A DNA stretch of 37,643 nucleotides from Luteibacter anthropi (GCF_011759365.1 NZ_JAARLZ010000019.1:1-37643); one strand, 5' to 3'. Counted from the stretch's first letter, positions 10,127-18,703 are shown. Made by a program: numbers and translations. The notes: generated by a model not told the origin, from the letters alone.

Positions 10127-10157
10127 CCGGTCGCGCGCGAGGCGCGCTCCTACAGGG
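10127..10157 (-). repeat. REP palindrome downstream of recQ
   Basis: This is a reverse-oriented copy of the main repeat, ten bases after the recQ stop. Apart from this copy, the variant copy at 10003 and the palindrome at 9925, the stretch 9755-10166 holds a T7 run (9903-9909) after a weak stem and nothing else recognisable. Confidence 0.85.
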
Positions 10158-10166
10158 GGCAATGGC

Positions 10167-11981
10167 CTATTCCGCGTGGGTCAGTACGGCCAGGAAATCC
10201 TTGCCGTAGCGCTTGAGTTTGTTCTCTCCGACACCGCTGATCGAGCCCAGTTCGTCTTCGTCCTGGGGTAGCGAGCGCAGCATCGCCAGGAGGGTGGCGT
10301 CGTGGAAAATGACGTAGGCGGGCACGCCGTGCTGCTTTGCCAGTTCGGCGCGTACGCGGCGCAGTTCGTTCCACAGCGGCATCTCGATTTCCTCGATGCC
10401 CAACGAGGCGCCGGAGACGGCCGGTGAGGATTTGGCAGTGCGCCGGCCGCGCGTCGGGCGTGCGTCCTCGCGCAGCCATACCTTGCGCTCGCTCTTCAGC
10501 ACTGGCCCGCTCTGCGATGACAGCCGCAGCGTACCGTAGCCTTCCGGGTCGGCCTCGATGAGGCCGGCGGCCAATAGCTGGCGGAACACGGAGCGCCATT
10601 GCGTGGCATCCATGTCGGCGCCGACACCGAAGGTGCTGATCTTGTCGTGACCCATGTCACGCACGCGCTCGCCAGCCTCGCCACGCAGGATCTCGATGAG
10701 GTGCCCTGCCCCGTAACGCTGGCCACTGCGGTAGATGCAGGACAACGCCTTCTGCGCCGCCACCGTGGCATCCCAGGTCTTCGGCGGCACCAGGCAGTTA
10801 TCGCAGTTGCCGCAGGGCTCCGGATAGATTTCGCCGAAGGCTTCCAGCAAGAGCTGGCGACGGCAGCGCGTGGCTTCGGCGTAACCCAGCAGCGCATCGA
10901 GCTTCAGCCGCTCGATGCGCTTGCGGTCGTCGCCTGACTCGGACTGCGAGATCATCTGGCTCATCGTCACGACGTCGCCCAGGCCGTAGACCATCCATGC
11001 CTCGGCGGCGAGGCCGTCGCGGCCGGCGCGGCCGGTTTCCTGGTAATAGCCCTCCATGCTGCGCGGCAGGTCGAGGTGCGCCACGAAGCGCACGTCGGGT
11101 TTGTCGATGCCCATGCCGAAGGCCACCGTCGCCACCATCACGATGGCGTCCTCGCGCAGGAAGCGCTGCTGGTGGCGCATGCGTGTGTCGGCGTCGAGGC
11201 CGGCATGGTACGGCAGCGATTCCACCCCGGCCTCGGACAGCCACGCGGCCGTTTCGTCCACCTTGCGGCGGCTGAGGCAGTAGATGATGCCTGCCTCGCC
11301 GCGGTGTGCATCGAGGAAATCGAGCAACTGGCGACGGCCGTTTTCGCGAGGTGCCACGCGATAGCGGATGTTCGGTCGGTCGAAACTGGAAACGAAGCGC
11401 CGTGCCTGCTGAAGGCCCAGGCGCTCGGCGATTTCCTCACGCGTGCGCTCGTCCGCCGTGGCGGTGAGCGCGATGCGCGGTACTTCGGGGAAGCGCTCGT
11501 GCAGGATGGTGAGCTGGCGGTATTCGGGCCGGAAGTCGTGACCCCACTGCGAGACGCAGTGGGCTTCGTCGATGGCGAACAGGGCGATGGGGATGCGGTC
11601 GAGCAGCGCCAGGAAGCGGCCGGTGAGCAGGCGCTCGGGCGCGACGTAGAGCATGTCCAGTTCGCCGGCGACGAGCAGGTCTTCGATCTCGCGCTGGGTG
11701 ACGGCATCGAGGCTGGAGTTGAGATAGCGCGCCTTGACGCCGGCTTCCAGCAGGGCGTCTACCTGATCCTGCATCAGGGCGATGAGCGGCGACACGACGA
11801 TGCCGGTGCCGTATCGCATGAGTGCGGGTATCTGGAAGCACAGCGACTTGCCGCCGCCGGTGGGCATCAGGACGAGAGCGTCGCCGCCCGCGGCGACCTC
11901 CTCGACGATGGCCTGCTGCTGGCCGCGGAACGCGGGATAACCGAATACGGTGTTGAGAAGGTCGAGAGCCTGGGACTGCAT
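10167..11981 (-). CDS. recQ: ATP-dependent DNA helicase RecQ
   Basis: This is a 3'-5' superfamily-2 helicase acting in recombination and stalled-fork repair, 604 residues, full length for the family. Walker A is TGGGKS at 41-46 and the DEAH box is at 138-141, followed by [13 protein letters not shown]. The helicase C domain includes [10 protein letters not shown] (about 314-323). The zinc-binding cysteines of the RecQ-C domain are at 373, 390, 393 and 396. A winged-helix region follows, and then an HRDC domain at the C-terminus (about 530-600, with [12 protein letters not shown]). It is monocistronic as far as the sequence shows. Confidence 0.97.
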   Translation of the reverse strand: MQSQALDLLNTVFGYPAFRGQQQAIVEEVAAGGDALVLMPTGGGKSLCFQIPALMRYGTGIVVSPLIALMQDQVDALLEAGVKARYLNSSLDAVTQREIEDLLVAGELDMLYVAPERLLTGRFLALLDRIPIALFAIDEAHCVSQWGHDFRPEYRQLTILHERFPEVPRIALTATADERTREEIAERLGLQQARRFVSSFDRPNIRYRVAPRENGRRQLLDFLDAHRGEAGIIYCLSRRKVDETAAWLSEAGVESLPYHAGLDADTRMRHQQRFLREDAIVMVATVAFGMGIDKPDVRFVAHLDLPRSMEGYYQETGRAGRDGLAAEAWMVYGLGDVVTMSQMISQSESGDDRKRIERLKLDALLGYAEATRCRRQLLLEAFGEIYPEPCGNCDNCLVPPKTWDATVAAQKALSCIYRSGQRYGAGHLIEILRGEAGERVRDMGHDKISTFGVGADMDATQWRSVFRQLLAAGLIEADPEGYGTLRLSSQSGPVLKSERKVWLREDARPTRGRRTAKSSPAVSGASLGIEEIEMPLWNELRRVRAELAKQHGVPAYVIFHDATLLAMLRSLPQDEDELGSISGVGENKLKRYGKDFLAVLTHAE

Positions 11982-12010
11982 CCGCGAATGCTAGCAAACC
12001 CCGCCCCTGC

Positions 12011-12397
12011 TCAACCGCCCGGCCAGCCCCAGATCGCGCGATCCAGATCGTGATCCAGGCCGAAGGCACTCATCGGCACGCGGCCGTCCTTCACCGTGAC
12101 GCCCTCGGCCTTCAGCCGCTTGCATTGTTCGCGATAACTCCGCGTGCCTGCTGGAATACCGATCTTGCCATCGGCACGAAGCACGCGGTGCCAGGGCAGG
12201 TCCGGGCGATTGGGCGCATCGCCCAGCACCCGCCCGATCAGGCGGGCACGGCCGGGGTAGCCGGCGCGGGCGGCGATGGCGCCATAGCTGGCGACGCGCC
12301 CACGCGGAATGGCGGCCACGGCCTGGAGGATGCGGCTGGCACGCAGCTCGCGGGCTTCGTCGTCGTCGAGTTCGTCGGTCATGGGCGTGGCGTGCAT
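12011..12397 (-). CDS. Alkyltransferase-like protein (ATL, MGMT-related, no active cysteine)
   Basis: The protein resembles the DNA-binding C-terminal domain of O6-alkylguanine alkyltransferases (SYGAIAARAG, then GRVLGDAPNRPDLPWHRV). The reactive Cys of the PCHRV motif is replaced by Trp (PWHRV, Trp69), the hallmark of ATL proteins such as E. coli YbaZ. These bind O6-alkylguanine without repairing it and hand the lesion to nucleotide excision repair. The start at 12397 gives 128 residues, close to YbaZ; an ATG at 12382 is also possible, and neither has a strong ribosome site. It diverges from the gene at 12455 with only 57 bases between. Confidence 0.88.
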   Translation of the reverse strand: MHATPMTDELDDDEARELRASRILQAVAAIPRGRVASYGAIAARAGYPGRARLIGRVLGDAPNRPDLPWHRVLRADGKIGIPAGTRSYREQCKRLKAEGVTVKDGRVPMSAFGLDHDLDRAIWGWPGG

Positions 12398-12454
12398 GCG
12401 GGGGAAACATCCGGGAGCGTACCATCGGATTCCCGAACGACGGACCCCAAGGCC

Positions 12455-12859
12455 ATGCGTCACTTCGAGGCGATCCGCTCCCATATCGGCGGGCTGCACA
12501 AGCTGCGCCAGAACGAGCCCTATGTCATCAGCTTCGACCTGCAACTGCGGGGTGGAAGGCATCAGGGCATCTATCTTGCCGAGTTGGAGGACGATGACGG
12601 GCGGCGGTATGTGCGGCTGTCTACGCCGATCGGGCCGCTGGCCGGGGTGGATGCGCGGCGCTGCCTGCGGTTCAACTGGGAGCAGCGCACGGGGTTTCTG
12701 GCCGAGGCGGATCTCGATGGGTCGCCGTATCTGCATCTGTGCGAGAACCGGCCGTATGACTCGCTGGACGAGCGGGAGCTGGCACGGTTGATCCAGGTGC
12801 TGGGGTATACGGGGGATCAGCTGGAGCAGGTGGTCAATGGGGAGGCGGATGCGCTGTAG
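12455..12859 (+). CDS. Small hypothetical protein, possibly YbjN/secretion-chaperone-like fold
   Basis: This is a soluble protein of 134 residues without a signal peptide or membrane segment. It alternates beta-like segments (YVISFDLQL, GIYLAELEDDDGRRYVRLSTPIG) with a helical C-terminus. The pattern, including LRFNWEQRTGFLAEADLDG and YLHLCENRPY, recalls YbjN or type III chaperone folds, but that is weak inference and no function is claimed. AAGG lies six bases before the ATG at 12455. The TAG stop lies in CTGTAGG, the start of a degenerate REP. Confidence 0.75.
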   Translation: MRHFEAIRSHIGGLHKLRQNEPYVISFDLQLRGGRHQGIYLAELEDDDGRRYVRLSTPIGPLAGVDARRCLRFNWEQRTGFLAEADLDGSPYLHLCENRPYDSLDERELARLIQVLGYTGDQLEQVVNGEADAL

Positions 12860-12915
12860 GCATCGCGGACGCGGTCTGCTCCTACGCCTTCGGTAGGAGA
12901 TTCATTGGCGGAGAC

Positions 12916-13130
12916 GGTCGCGCGCGAGGCGCGCTCCTACATGGGGCCGGTGGCCTTGGCGACTGATGGTCGCGCGCAGGCGCGCTCCTACATGGGGATG
13001 ATGGCCTTGGCGACTGATGGTCGCGCGCAGGCGCGCTCCTACATGGGGATGATGGCCTTGGCGACTGATGGTCGCGCGCAAGCGCGCTCCTACACAAGTC
13101 GCCTTGTAGGAGCGCGCCTCGCGCGCGACC
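12916..13130. repeat. Tandem array of REP palindromes with 51-bp period
   Basis: Reverse-oriented copies start at 12916, 12968, 13019 and 13070 (periods 52, 51 and 51). They are joined by near-identical linkers reading ATGGGGATGATGGCCTTGGC, and a forward copy closes the array at 13106-13130. A short hairpin, CCTAC/GTAGG, precedes it at 12881-12897. Beyond 13130 only a degenerate copy (about 13190-13205) is seen before the pit stop. The open frame through the array is a by-product of the repeats. Confidence 0.9.
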
Positions 13131-13221
13131 GGACCGAAGCGGCGTTTGCACGTGAATCAGACACGGCGGTAAAGCCGCAACCTCGGAAAGCGCCTTGTGC
13201 GCGACCGGTTCTGGCCGCGAC

Positions 13222-14346
13222 TCAGAAGAACAACCGCCCCAGCTTCACCAGCCCGTAGCCGATGGCCGCCGTGATCGGCAGCGTGAGGATCCACGCCCAG
13301 ACCATGCGCTCCACCACCGACCAGCGGATGGCGTTCAGGCGCTTGGCCGCGCCCACGCCCATGATCGAGGCCGATACGTTATGCGTGGTGGATACCGGCA
13401 CGCCCAGCATCGAGGCGGTGAGGATCACGGCCGCCGAGCTGCCTTCGGCCGCAAAGCCATTGATGGGATGCAATTTCACCATCTTGTGGCCCAGCGTCTT
13501 GATGATGCGCCAGCCGCCACCGGCCGTGCCGGCCGCCATCGTGAGCGCGCAGACCACCTTCACCCAGATCGGGATCGGGAAACCACCAGCGGCAGCCGGA
13601 TCGTGCGGAATACGCAGGAAGTCGAGGAACACCGGCAGGTGGTCGAACTGCCCCGCCGCCGTGGCGCCGGCCAGGGCCAGCGCGATGATGCCCATGCTCT
13701 TCTGCGCGTCGTTCATGCCGTGCGACAGCCCCATGGCGCTGGCGGAGAGGATCTGCGCCTTGCCGAAGAAGCTGTTCACGAAGGGCGTACGACCCAGTCG
13801 ATGCAGGAAACCCTTGCGGCTGGAAAAGAAGCCCAGCAGCGCATACAGGCCGCCCATGATGAGAAAGCCGATCACGAAGCCGAGGAAGGGCGAGACGATC
13901 ATCGGCACGATGACCTTGGGCAGCACGCCCTTGCCCAGCCACCAGTGCGCCCCGCCCTGCCACCAGATGATCGAGTGGACATTGCCTTCGGACGCCGCCA
14001 GCGCGGCGCCGCACAGGCCACCGACCAGCGCATGGCTGGAACTGGACGGCAGGCCCATCCACCAGGTGATGAGGTTCCAGATGGTGGCGCCCAGCAGCGC
14101 GCTGATCAGCAGGTGCGAGCCGACATCCACCACGCCGGTGTCGATGAGGCCCGAGGCGATAGTGGCGGCCACGGCCGTGCCCCACAGGGCGCCGGCAAGA
14201 TTGGTGACGGCGGCCAGCAGGACGGCCTGACCGGGCGTGAGTACCTTGGTGGCGACCACGGTGGCGATGGAGTTCGCCGTGTCGTGGAAACCATTGATGT
14301 ACGTGAACGCGAGGGCGATCAGGACGACCGCGATAACCATGCTCAT
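13222..14346 (-). CDS. pit: PiT-family inorganic phosphate transporter
   Basis: This is a low-affinity, H+- or cation-coupled phosphate (metal-phosphate) symporter of the inner membrane, 374 residues with about 10 hydrophobic segments. The two PiT signature regions are visible: GFHDTANSIA at 19-28, and near the C-terminus GVPVSTTHNVSASIMGVG. The central GLPSSSSHALVGG is also family-typical. It follows the PhoU-like gene by 13 bases on the same strand, the usual pairing. A second in-frame ATG two codons in (14340) is an alternative start; neither has a strong ribosome site. Confidence 0.93.
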   Translation of the reverse strand: MSMVIAVVLIALAFTYINGFHDTANSIATVVATKVLTPGQAVLLAAVTNLAGALWGTAVAATIASGLIDTGVVDVGSHLLISALLGATIWNLITWWMGLPSSSSHALVGGLCGAALAASEGNVHSIIWWQGGAHWWLGKGVLPKVIVPMIVSPFLGFVIGFLIMGGLYALLGFFSSRKGFLHRLGRTPFVNSFFGKAQILSASAMGLSHGMNDAQKSMGIIALALAGATAAGQFDHLPVFLDFLRIPHDPAAAGGFPIPIWVKVVCALTMAAGTAGGGWRIIKTLGHKMVKLHPINGFAAEGSSAAVILTASMLGVPVSTTHNVSASIMGVGAAKRLNAIRWSVVERMVWAWILTLPITAAIGYGLVKLGRLFF

Positions 14347-14359
14347 GAGACGGCCGCCG

Positions 14360-14989
14360 TCAGGAGTTCTTGAGCACGATGGAATAGACGACGTTGCCGA
14401 CGTCGCGACACTTGTCGACCGCCTTCTCCACCAGCTCGAAGAGATCCTTGGCGAGCACGGCGCGGATCGGGTCGGAGCCTTCGGCGTAGAGCGTGCGATA
14501 AGGATCGAGCAGCAGGCGGTCGGCCTCGGACTCCAGGGCCTGGAGCTGGTCGCGCAGTTTCTTTACCGGATCGATCTTCAGGCCGTGGCGCAGTTGGCCG
14601 ATCATGGCCACCACGACGTCGGCCGAGCGCTCCAGCAGCACCGCGCGCTGGCTGAAGTCGATACCCTGGAGGCGTTCGGCCACGATGACGTAGCGCTCGG
14701 CGAACTTTTCGATGGTCTTGGGGATCTTGTACAGCGCCGAGTTCAGGGCTTCGATGTCTTCGCGGTCGAGCGCGGTGACGAAGGTGTTGACCAGTTCCTC
14801 GCCGATCTGGCCGTGCAGGGCCTTCTCGCGGGCCCGGGCCGTGCTGAAGGCGGCCATCACGGGCGTACGGTCGGTCTGGGTCACCAGTTCGCGCATGGCC
14901 TTGGCGCTCTCGCGGGCGGCTTCGGCACTGGCCTCGAGCAGGCCATAGAACTTGTCGCCCTTACCGAAGATCGTCTGGAGTGAAAACAT
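14360..14989 (-). CDS. DUF47 PhoU-like accessory protein of the phosphate transporter
   Basis: This is an all-helical cytoplasmic protein of 209 residues from the TIGR00153/DUF47 family, which is nearly always next to pit. It starts MFSLQTIFGKGDKFYGLLEA and is built of long amphipathic helices (TIEKFAERYVIVAERLQG, DPVKKLRDQLQALESEADR). The family is thought to modulate Pit activity or metal/phosphate balance; the mechanism is not established. It is the first gene of the two-gene operon. The start at 14989 is chosen over a longer upstream frame because it matches the family N-terminus. The 106-bp gap to the divergent gene at 15096 should hold both promoters. Confidence 0.9.
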   Translation of the reverse strand: MFSLQTIFGKGDKFYGLLEASAEAARESAKAMRELVTQTDRTPVMAAFSTARAREKALHGQIGEELVNTFVTALDREDIEALNSALYKIPKTIEKFAERYVIVAERLQGIDFSQRAVLLERSADVVVAMIGQLRHGLKIDPVKKLRDQLQALESEADRLLLDPYRTLYAEGSDPIRAVLAKDLFELVEKAVDKCRDVGNVVYSIVLKNS

Positions 14990-15095
14990 GGGGTTGCCTG
15001 AAGGGACATGGGAAAATATGACGACTATGTTACCGGACACCTTCGTGCGACCGCAGCATCCCGCCCACACCCCGGGTCTGGTATAAGGCCCGCGC

Positions 15096-16415
15096 ATGCT
15101 CACCGAACTCCTGCTGGTATTGCTCCTGTCCCTCGGCAACGGGTTCTTCGCCCTGTCCGAGATGTCCGTGGTCGCCTCGCGCAAGAGCCGCCTGAAGCAG
15201 CTGGCCCGCGACAGCCGGCGCGCCCGGGTGGCCCTGCAACTTGCCGAATCGCCCGAACGGTTCCTCTCGACCGTGCAGATCGGCATGACCCTGATCATCC
15301 TGGTCACCGGCGCCCTGGCGGGCGACCAGCTGGCCGAGCACTTCGCCGAGCTGATCCACGGCGACGGCCCCGCTTGGCTGGAGCCCTATATGCGGGTGCT
15401 GGGCTGGCTGGCCGGTTTCCTGCTGATGTCGCTGGTGCAGATCGTCGTCGGCGAGCTGGTGCCCAAGCGGGCGGCCCTGACCGCGCCGGAGCGCATCGCC
15501 TGCCAGATCGCCGTGCCCATGCTGGTGATCTCGCGGATCGTGCTGCCCATGGTGTGGCTGCTGAACCACCTGTCCACCGCCATCCTGCGTGTCATGCGAC
15601 TGCACCGGCACAGCTCGTCGGCGGCCACGGAAGAGGAAATCCGCCTGCTGGTGGCCGAGAGCGCCGAGCAAGGCATCCTCGACAGCGACGAGCGCAACAT
15701 GGTCAATCGCGTGCTGCGCCTGGGCGACCGCACCGTGGGCTCGGTCATGACCCCACGCAAGAAGATCGCCTGGCTGGATATCGGCCTGTCCCGCGAGGAC
15801 AACCTGGAAATCCTGCGCGCCACGCCGTATTCGCGCTACCCCGTGTATCGCAACGATGAGAGCGAGGTGGTGGGCACGGTCGAGGTCAAATCACTGATCC
15901 GCTCGCTGGAACGCGGCGAGGTAGACCTGTTTGCCCATATCGCCCGCCCCCTGTTCGTCCCGGCCACGGCGCGTGCGCTCGACCTGCTGGAATCCTTCCG
16001 TGACGCCGACACCCAGCTGGCGCTGGCCGTGGACGAGTACGGCGACATCGAGGGGCTGGTCACCCTCAACGACCTGCTCTCGGCCGTGGTGGGCGCCACC
16101 GCGCCAGGGGCGGACGACACCGACCAGGACGGCCCGATCATCCGCCGCGACGACGGCAGCTGGCTCATCGACGGCGTCCTGCCCGCCGACGACCTGCGCG
16201 AACTGCTTCAGCTGGATCGCCTGCCGAACGAGGACGAGCACGACTTCCGCACGGTGGCCGGCATGATGACCACGCAATTCGGTCATATCCCCCGGGCGGG
16301 CGAAGCCTTCGACTGGCAGGGGCATCGCTTCGAGGTGATGGACATGGATGGCGCGCGCATCGACAAGCTGCTGGTCAGCCCGGCCACCCCCACCCCGGAC
16401 CCGGAAGCCCTGTAG
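15096..16415 (+). CDS. CorC/HlyC-type (CNNM) membrane protein with CBS pair
   Basis: This 439-residue inner-membrane protein has an N-terminal DUF21/CNNM domain (about 1-190; first membrane segment LLLVLLLSLGNGFFALSEM). Two CBS domains follow (about 205-330, with SVMTPRKKIAWLD and AVDEYGDIEGLVTLNDLL). The C-terminal transporter-associated domain is at about 345-425 (DGSWLIDGVLPADDLRELL). Relatives are YtfL, YoaE-like and CorC proteins, linked to Mg2+/Co2+ export or polyamine tolerance; the old hemolysin label is not supported functionally. The TAG stop codon lies inside a REP palindrome that begins in the last codons. Confidence 0.9.
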   Translation: MLTELLLVLLLSLGNGFFALSEMSVVASRKSRLKQLARDSRRARVALQLAESPERFLSTVQIGMTLIILVTGALAGDQLAEHFAELIHGDGPAWLEPYMRVLGWLAGFLLMSLVQIVVGELVPKRAALTAPERIACQIAVPMLVISRIVLPMVWLLNHLSTAILRVMRLHRHSSSAATEEEIRLLVAESAEQGILDSDERNMVNRVLRLGDRTVGSVMTPRKKIAWLDIGLSREDNLEILRATPYSRYPVYRNDESEVVGTVEVKSLIRSLERGEVDLFAHIARPLFVPATARALDLLESFRDADTQLALAVDEYGDIEGLVTLNDLLSAVVGATAPGADDTDQDGPIIRRDDGSWLIDGVLPADDLRELLQLDRLPNEDEHDFRTVAGMMTTQFGHIPRAGEAFDWQGHRFEVMDMDGARIDKLLVSPATPTPDPEAL

Positions 16416-16500
16416 GAGCGCGCCTGCGCGCGACCGGGTGGAACGAAAAACCTGATATTTCCCGCACACTCGGTCGCGCGCGAGGCGCGCTCCTACAGGG
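16411..16500. repeat. Inverted pair of REP palindromes at the 3' end of the CorC-like gene
   Basis: A forward copy (about 16411-16436) and a reverse copy (16471-16500) flank a 35-nt spacer. The forward copy overlaps the end of the upstream gene and contributes its TAG stop at 16413-16415. Confidence 0.88.
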
Positions 16501-16517
16501 ACGCCCGCGCCCGGAGC

Positions 16518-16655
16518 CGTCGTTCCAGCGAAAGCTGGAACCCAGCGCGGTGCAATAGGTTGTCGCCATAGGGCTACCTACGCAAAAAGCCGATGCAGCG
16601 CCCCTGCCTCACTGCCAAACCGGGGCGCTGGGTTCCTGTTTTCACAGGAACGACG
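16518..16655. repeat. Inverted pair of GAAA-loop hairpin elements
   Basis: A 31-bp element at 16518-16548 and its inverted relative at 16625-16655 share the outer sequences CGTCGTTCC and GGAACCCAGCGC. The inner stems differ in a compensated way: CAGC-GAAA-GCTG in the first, and CTGT-GAAA-ACAG in the second when read on the minus strand. This is a second repeat family unrelated to the REP palindromes. The 76-nt spacer shows nothing else. Confidence 0.8.
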
Positions 16656-16659
16656 AGTA

Positions 16660-16803
16660 GGCAGGTGACGTCACCATGGAGGTCTCAGTCGCCCTTTTCC
16701 GCCATGTAGGTAGGTGGCCTCACCGTGGATATCTACGTCGCCCTTTTCCGCCATGTAGGTGGGTGGCCTCACCGTGGATATCTCAGTCGCCCTTCTTCGC
16801 CAT
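16660..16803 (-). repeat. 49-bp tandem repeat derived from the trmJ 3' end
   Basis: On the minus strand the last 21 coding bases of trmJ (ATGGCGAAGAAGGGCGAC plus TGA) recur as ATGGCGGAAAAGGGCGAC at two places downstream. Repeat boundaries start at 16783, 16734 and 16685, so the period is 49 bp. The linker GATATCCACGGTGAGGCCAC is repeated as well. The outermost linker is diverged and contains the perfect palindrome GGTGACGTCACC (16663-16674). The stop triplet is kept in the outer copy and altered to GTA in the middle one. Confidence 0.85.
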
Positions 16804-17547
16804 GCCAGCCATGCGCTGAGCGTCGGCCAAAATGCCGTGCAGGATGCGTAGCTCGCGCAATTCGGGGCGTGCGCGCAGGAACAGCTTGCGCAGCTTCAGC
16901 ATGATGGTGGTGGGCGAGCGGCCCTTGTGGAACTCGATGTCGTCGAGCGTCTCGGCCAGGTGGGTGAAGAAGCGCTCCACCTGCTCCGCGTCGGCCGGTA
17001 CCTCGTCAGGGTCGAGGGCGACCTCCGGGACCTTGGCTTCCTCGGCCACCAGGGCCATGCGGATCTCATAGGCCACCACCTGCACGGCCTGCGACAGGTT
17101 CAGCGAGCTGAAGTCGTCCACGCTGGGAATGCGCACCATGGCATGGCAGCGCGACAGCTCGTCGTTCTCCAGGCCGGTGCGCTCGTTGCCGAAGACCAGG
17201 GCCACCTGTTCGCCACGGCGGGCGGCGGCAATGGCCTGGGCAGCGCCCTCGCGCGGGTCCAGCTCGGGCAGGTTCACCCCACGGCGGCGGGCGGAGAGAC
17301 CCAGGGCGAAGGTGGTGCCGGCCAGGCCGGAGACCAGGTCCTCGTGGATGGCCGCGTTCGCCAGCACGTCGTCGGCACCGGCCGCCAGGGCCGTGGCTTC
17401 CGGGTCGGGGAAGCGGTGCGGAGCGACCAGGGTCATCCTGTCGAAGCCCATGGTGCGGATGGCGCGGGCCGCCGAGCCGATGTTGCCCGAATGGGACGTC
17501 CGGACAAGGACGAAGCGAAGACGGTCGTGCAATTCGGACAGGGCCAT
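16783..17547 (-). CDS. trmJ: tRNA (cytidine/uridine-2'-O-)-methyltransferase TrmJ
   Basis: This is a SPOUT-class methyltransferase that methylates the 2'-OH of tRNA position 32 using S-adenosylmethionine. It has 254 residues, typical for TrmJ. The three SPOUT motifs are seen: NIGSAARA at 22-29, FGNERTGL at 119-126, and SSLNLSQAVQVVAYE at 147-161, which form the trefoil-knot cofactor site. The charged helical C-terminal part (170-254) ends MAGMAKKGD. It diverges from suhB, the same arrangement as in E. coli. The ribosome site is weak. The 3' end is the source of a tandem repeat downstream. Confidence 0.93.
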   Translation of the reverse strand: MALSELHDRLRFVLVRTSHSGNIGSAARAIRTMGFDRMTLVAPHRFPDPEATALAAGADDVLANAAIHEDLVSGLAGTTFALGLSARRRGVNLPELDPREGAAQAIAAARRGEQVALVFGNERTGLENDELSRCHAMVRIPSVDDFSSLNLSQAVQVVAYEIRMALVAEEAKVPEVALDPDEVPADAEQVERFFTHLAETLDDIEFHKGRSPTTIMLKLRKLFLRARPELRELRILHGILADAQRMAGMAKKGD

Positions 17548-17599
17548 GCGGACAAAGGGCTGCTAAGGACGGGTCGGAAAGTCTACACCGCCCCTCGGC

Positions 17600-17628
17600 T
17601 TGGGCCTCACGGCTGCCGGTGGTAAACT
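17600..17628 (+). promoter_or_regulatory. Candidate sigma-70 promoter of suhB
   Basis: TTGGGC (17600-17605) and TAAACT (17623-17628) are 17 bp apart, leaving a leader of about 50 bases before the suhB ATG. Three of six and four of six bases match consensus, so this is only a plausible candidate. Confidence 0.35.
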
Positions 17629-17683
17629 TCCCGGTCGTTGCGGCTTAAGACCGCATCCCTGTTCTTTTGCCAAGCCGATCCCC

Positions 17684-18493
17684 ATGCCAAGACCCGCCGT
17701 CAACGTCGCGGCGCGCGCCGCGCGCTCCGCAGGAAACATCATCCTGCGCTACATGAACCGCATCGAGGGCCTTTCGGTCGTCGAAAAGCAGCGGATGGAC
17801 TTCGCGTCCGAGGTTGATCGCCTCGCCGAAGCCGAGATCGTCAAGGAACTCCGCCGCGCCTACCCCACCCACGCCATCCTGGGCGAGGAGTCGGGCCAGA
17901 TCGGCAAGGGACCGCTCACCTGGGTCATCGACCCGCTGGACGGCACGCACAATTACCTGCGCGGCATCCCCCACTTCTGCGTCTCCATCGCGCTGCTCGA
18001 CAAGGGCGAGCCGGTGTATGGCGTGGTCTTCGATCCGCTGCGCGACGAGCTGTTCACCGCCAGCAAGGGCGACGGCGCCTACCTCAACGACCGCCGCATC
18101 CGCGTCGGCCGTCGTGACGGCATCGCCGGTGCCTTGCTCGCCACGGGCTATCCCTACCGCGTGCGCAACCACATCGAGTCGCAGCTGGCCATGACCAGCG
18201 CCCTGCTCCGTGAGGCCGAGGACATCCGCCGCATGGGTTCGGCCGCGCTGGATCTCGCCTACGTGGCCGCCGGCCGTATGGACGGCTTCTTCGAGCCGGG
18301 CCTCAACGTGTGGGACATCGCCGCGGGTGCGTTGCTGGTAGCCGAGGCAGGTGGTGTCTACAACGACTTCGCCGGTCGCAAGGGCCTGCCGGAAAGCGGC
18401 AACATCATCGCCGCGAACCACAAGGTGGCGCTTGCGATGACCGAAGTGGTGGGTGCCAATGCCACGCCGCGCCTGTTGGGTGTGTCGGACTGA
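17684..18493 (+). CDS. suhB: Inositol-1-monophosphatase family protein SuhB
   Basis: This is a Mg2+-dependent phosphatase of 269 residues. Metal-binding motifs are GEES (67-70), DPLDGTHN (83-90) and WDIAAG (210-215), all intact. Besides hydrolysing inositol monophosphate, E. coli SuhB joins the rRNA antitermination complex and aids ribosome biogenesis; whether this one does is inference from orthology. The ATG at 17684 matches the family N-terminus (MPRPAVNVAARAARSAGN), although the frame is open further upstream. It is divergent from trmJ across 136 bases. Confidence 0.95.
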   Translation: MPRPAVNVAARAARSAGNIILRYMNRIEGLSVVEKQRMDFASEVDRLAEAEIVKELRRAYPTHAILGEESGQIGKGPLTWVIDPLDGTHNYLRGIPHFCVSIALLDKGEPVYGVVFDPLRDELFTASKGDGAYLNDRRIRVGRRDGIAGALLATGYPYRVRNHIESQLAMTSALLREAEDIRRMGSAALDLAYVAAGRMDGFFEPGLNVWDIAAGALLVAEAGGVYNDFAGRKGLPESGNIIAANHKVALAMTEVVGANATPRLLGVSD

Positions 18494-18503
18494 TTCGCTA
18501 TAC

Positions 18504-18587
18504 CGGTCGCGCGCGAGGCGCGCTCCTACAAGAGCACGGTGCCTTGCGCGCGCACGATACCCTGTAGGAGCGCGCCTCGCGCGCGAC
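18504..18587. repeat. Inverted pair of REP palindromes after suhB
   Basis: A reverse copy lies at 18504-18530 and a forward copy at 18561-18587, eleven bases after the suhB stop. The remaining spacer to 18676 shows no other feature. Confidence 0.88.
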
Positions 18588-18676
18588 AAGCCAACGAAGC
18601 CCTGACGCCGCAAGGCTCATCGCTCACGCTAGCGTATCGTGCGTGGGGCGTATTTTCTGGGGTTTACCGTGTCACC

Positions 18677-18703
18677 CGGTCGCGCGCAGGCGCGCTCCTA
18701 CAT
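18677..18703 (-). repeat. REP palindrome overlapping the hda stop codon
   Basis: This reverse-oriented copy reads CATGTAGGAGCGCGCC on the minus strand. The TAG of this motif is the hda stop, and the preceding ATG is its last sense codon. Confidence 0.88.

Noticed and set aside
12916-13130. CRISPR-like regular repeats
   Set aside because: The linkers between palindromes are almost identical, so there are no unique spacers, and no cas genes are present.
12905-13258. Open frame of 117 codons with repeated GRAQARSYMGMMALATD units
   Set aside because: It is the translation of the REP array itself; the period (51) happens to be a multiple of three. It has no ribosome site and ends inside pit on the other strand.
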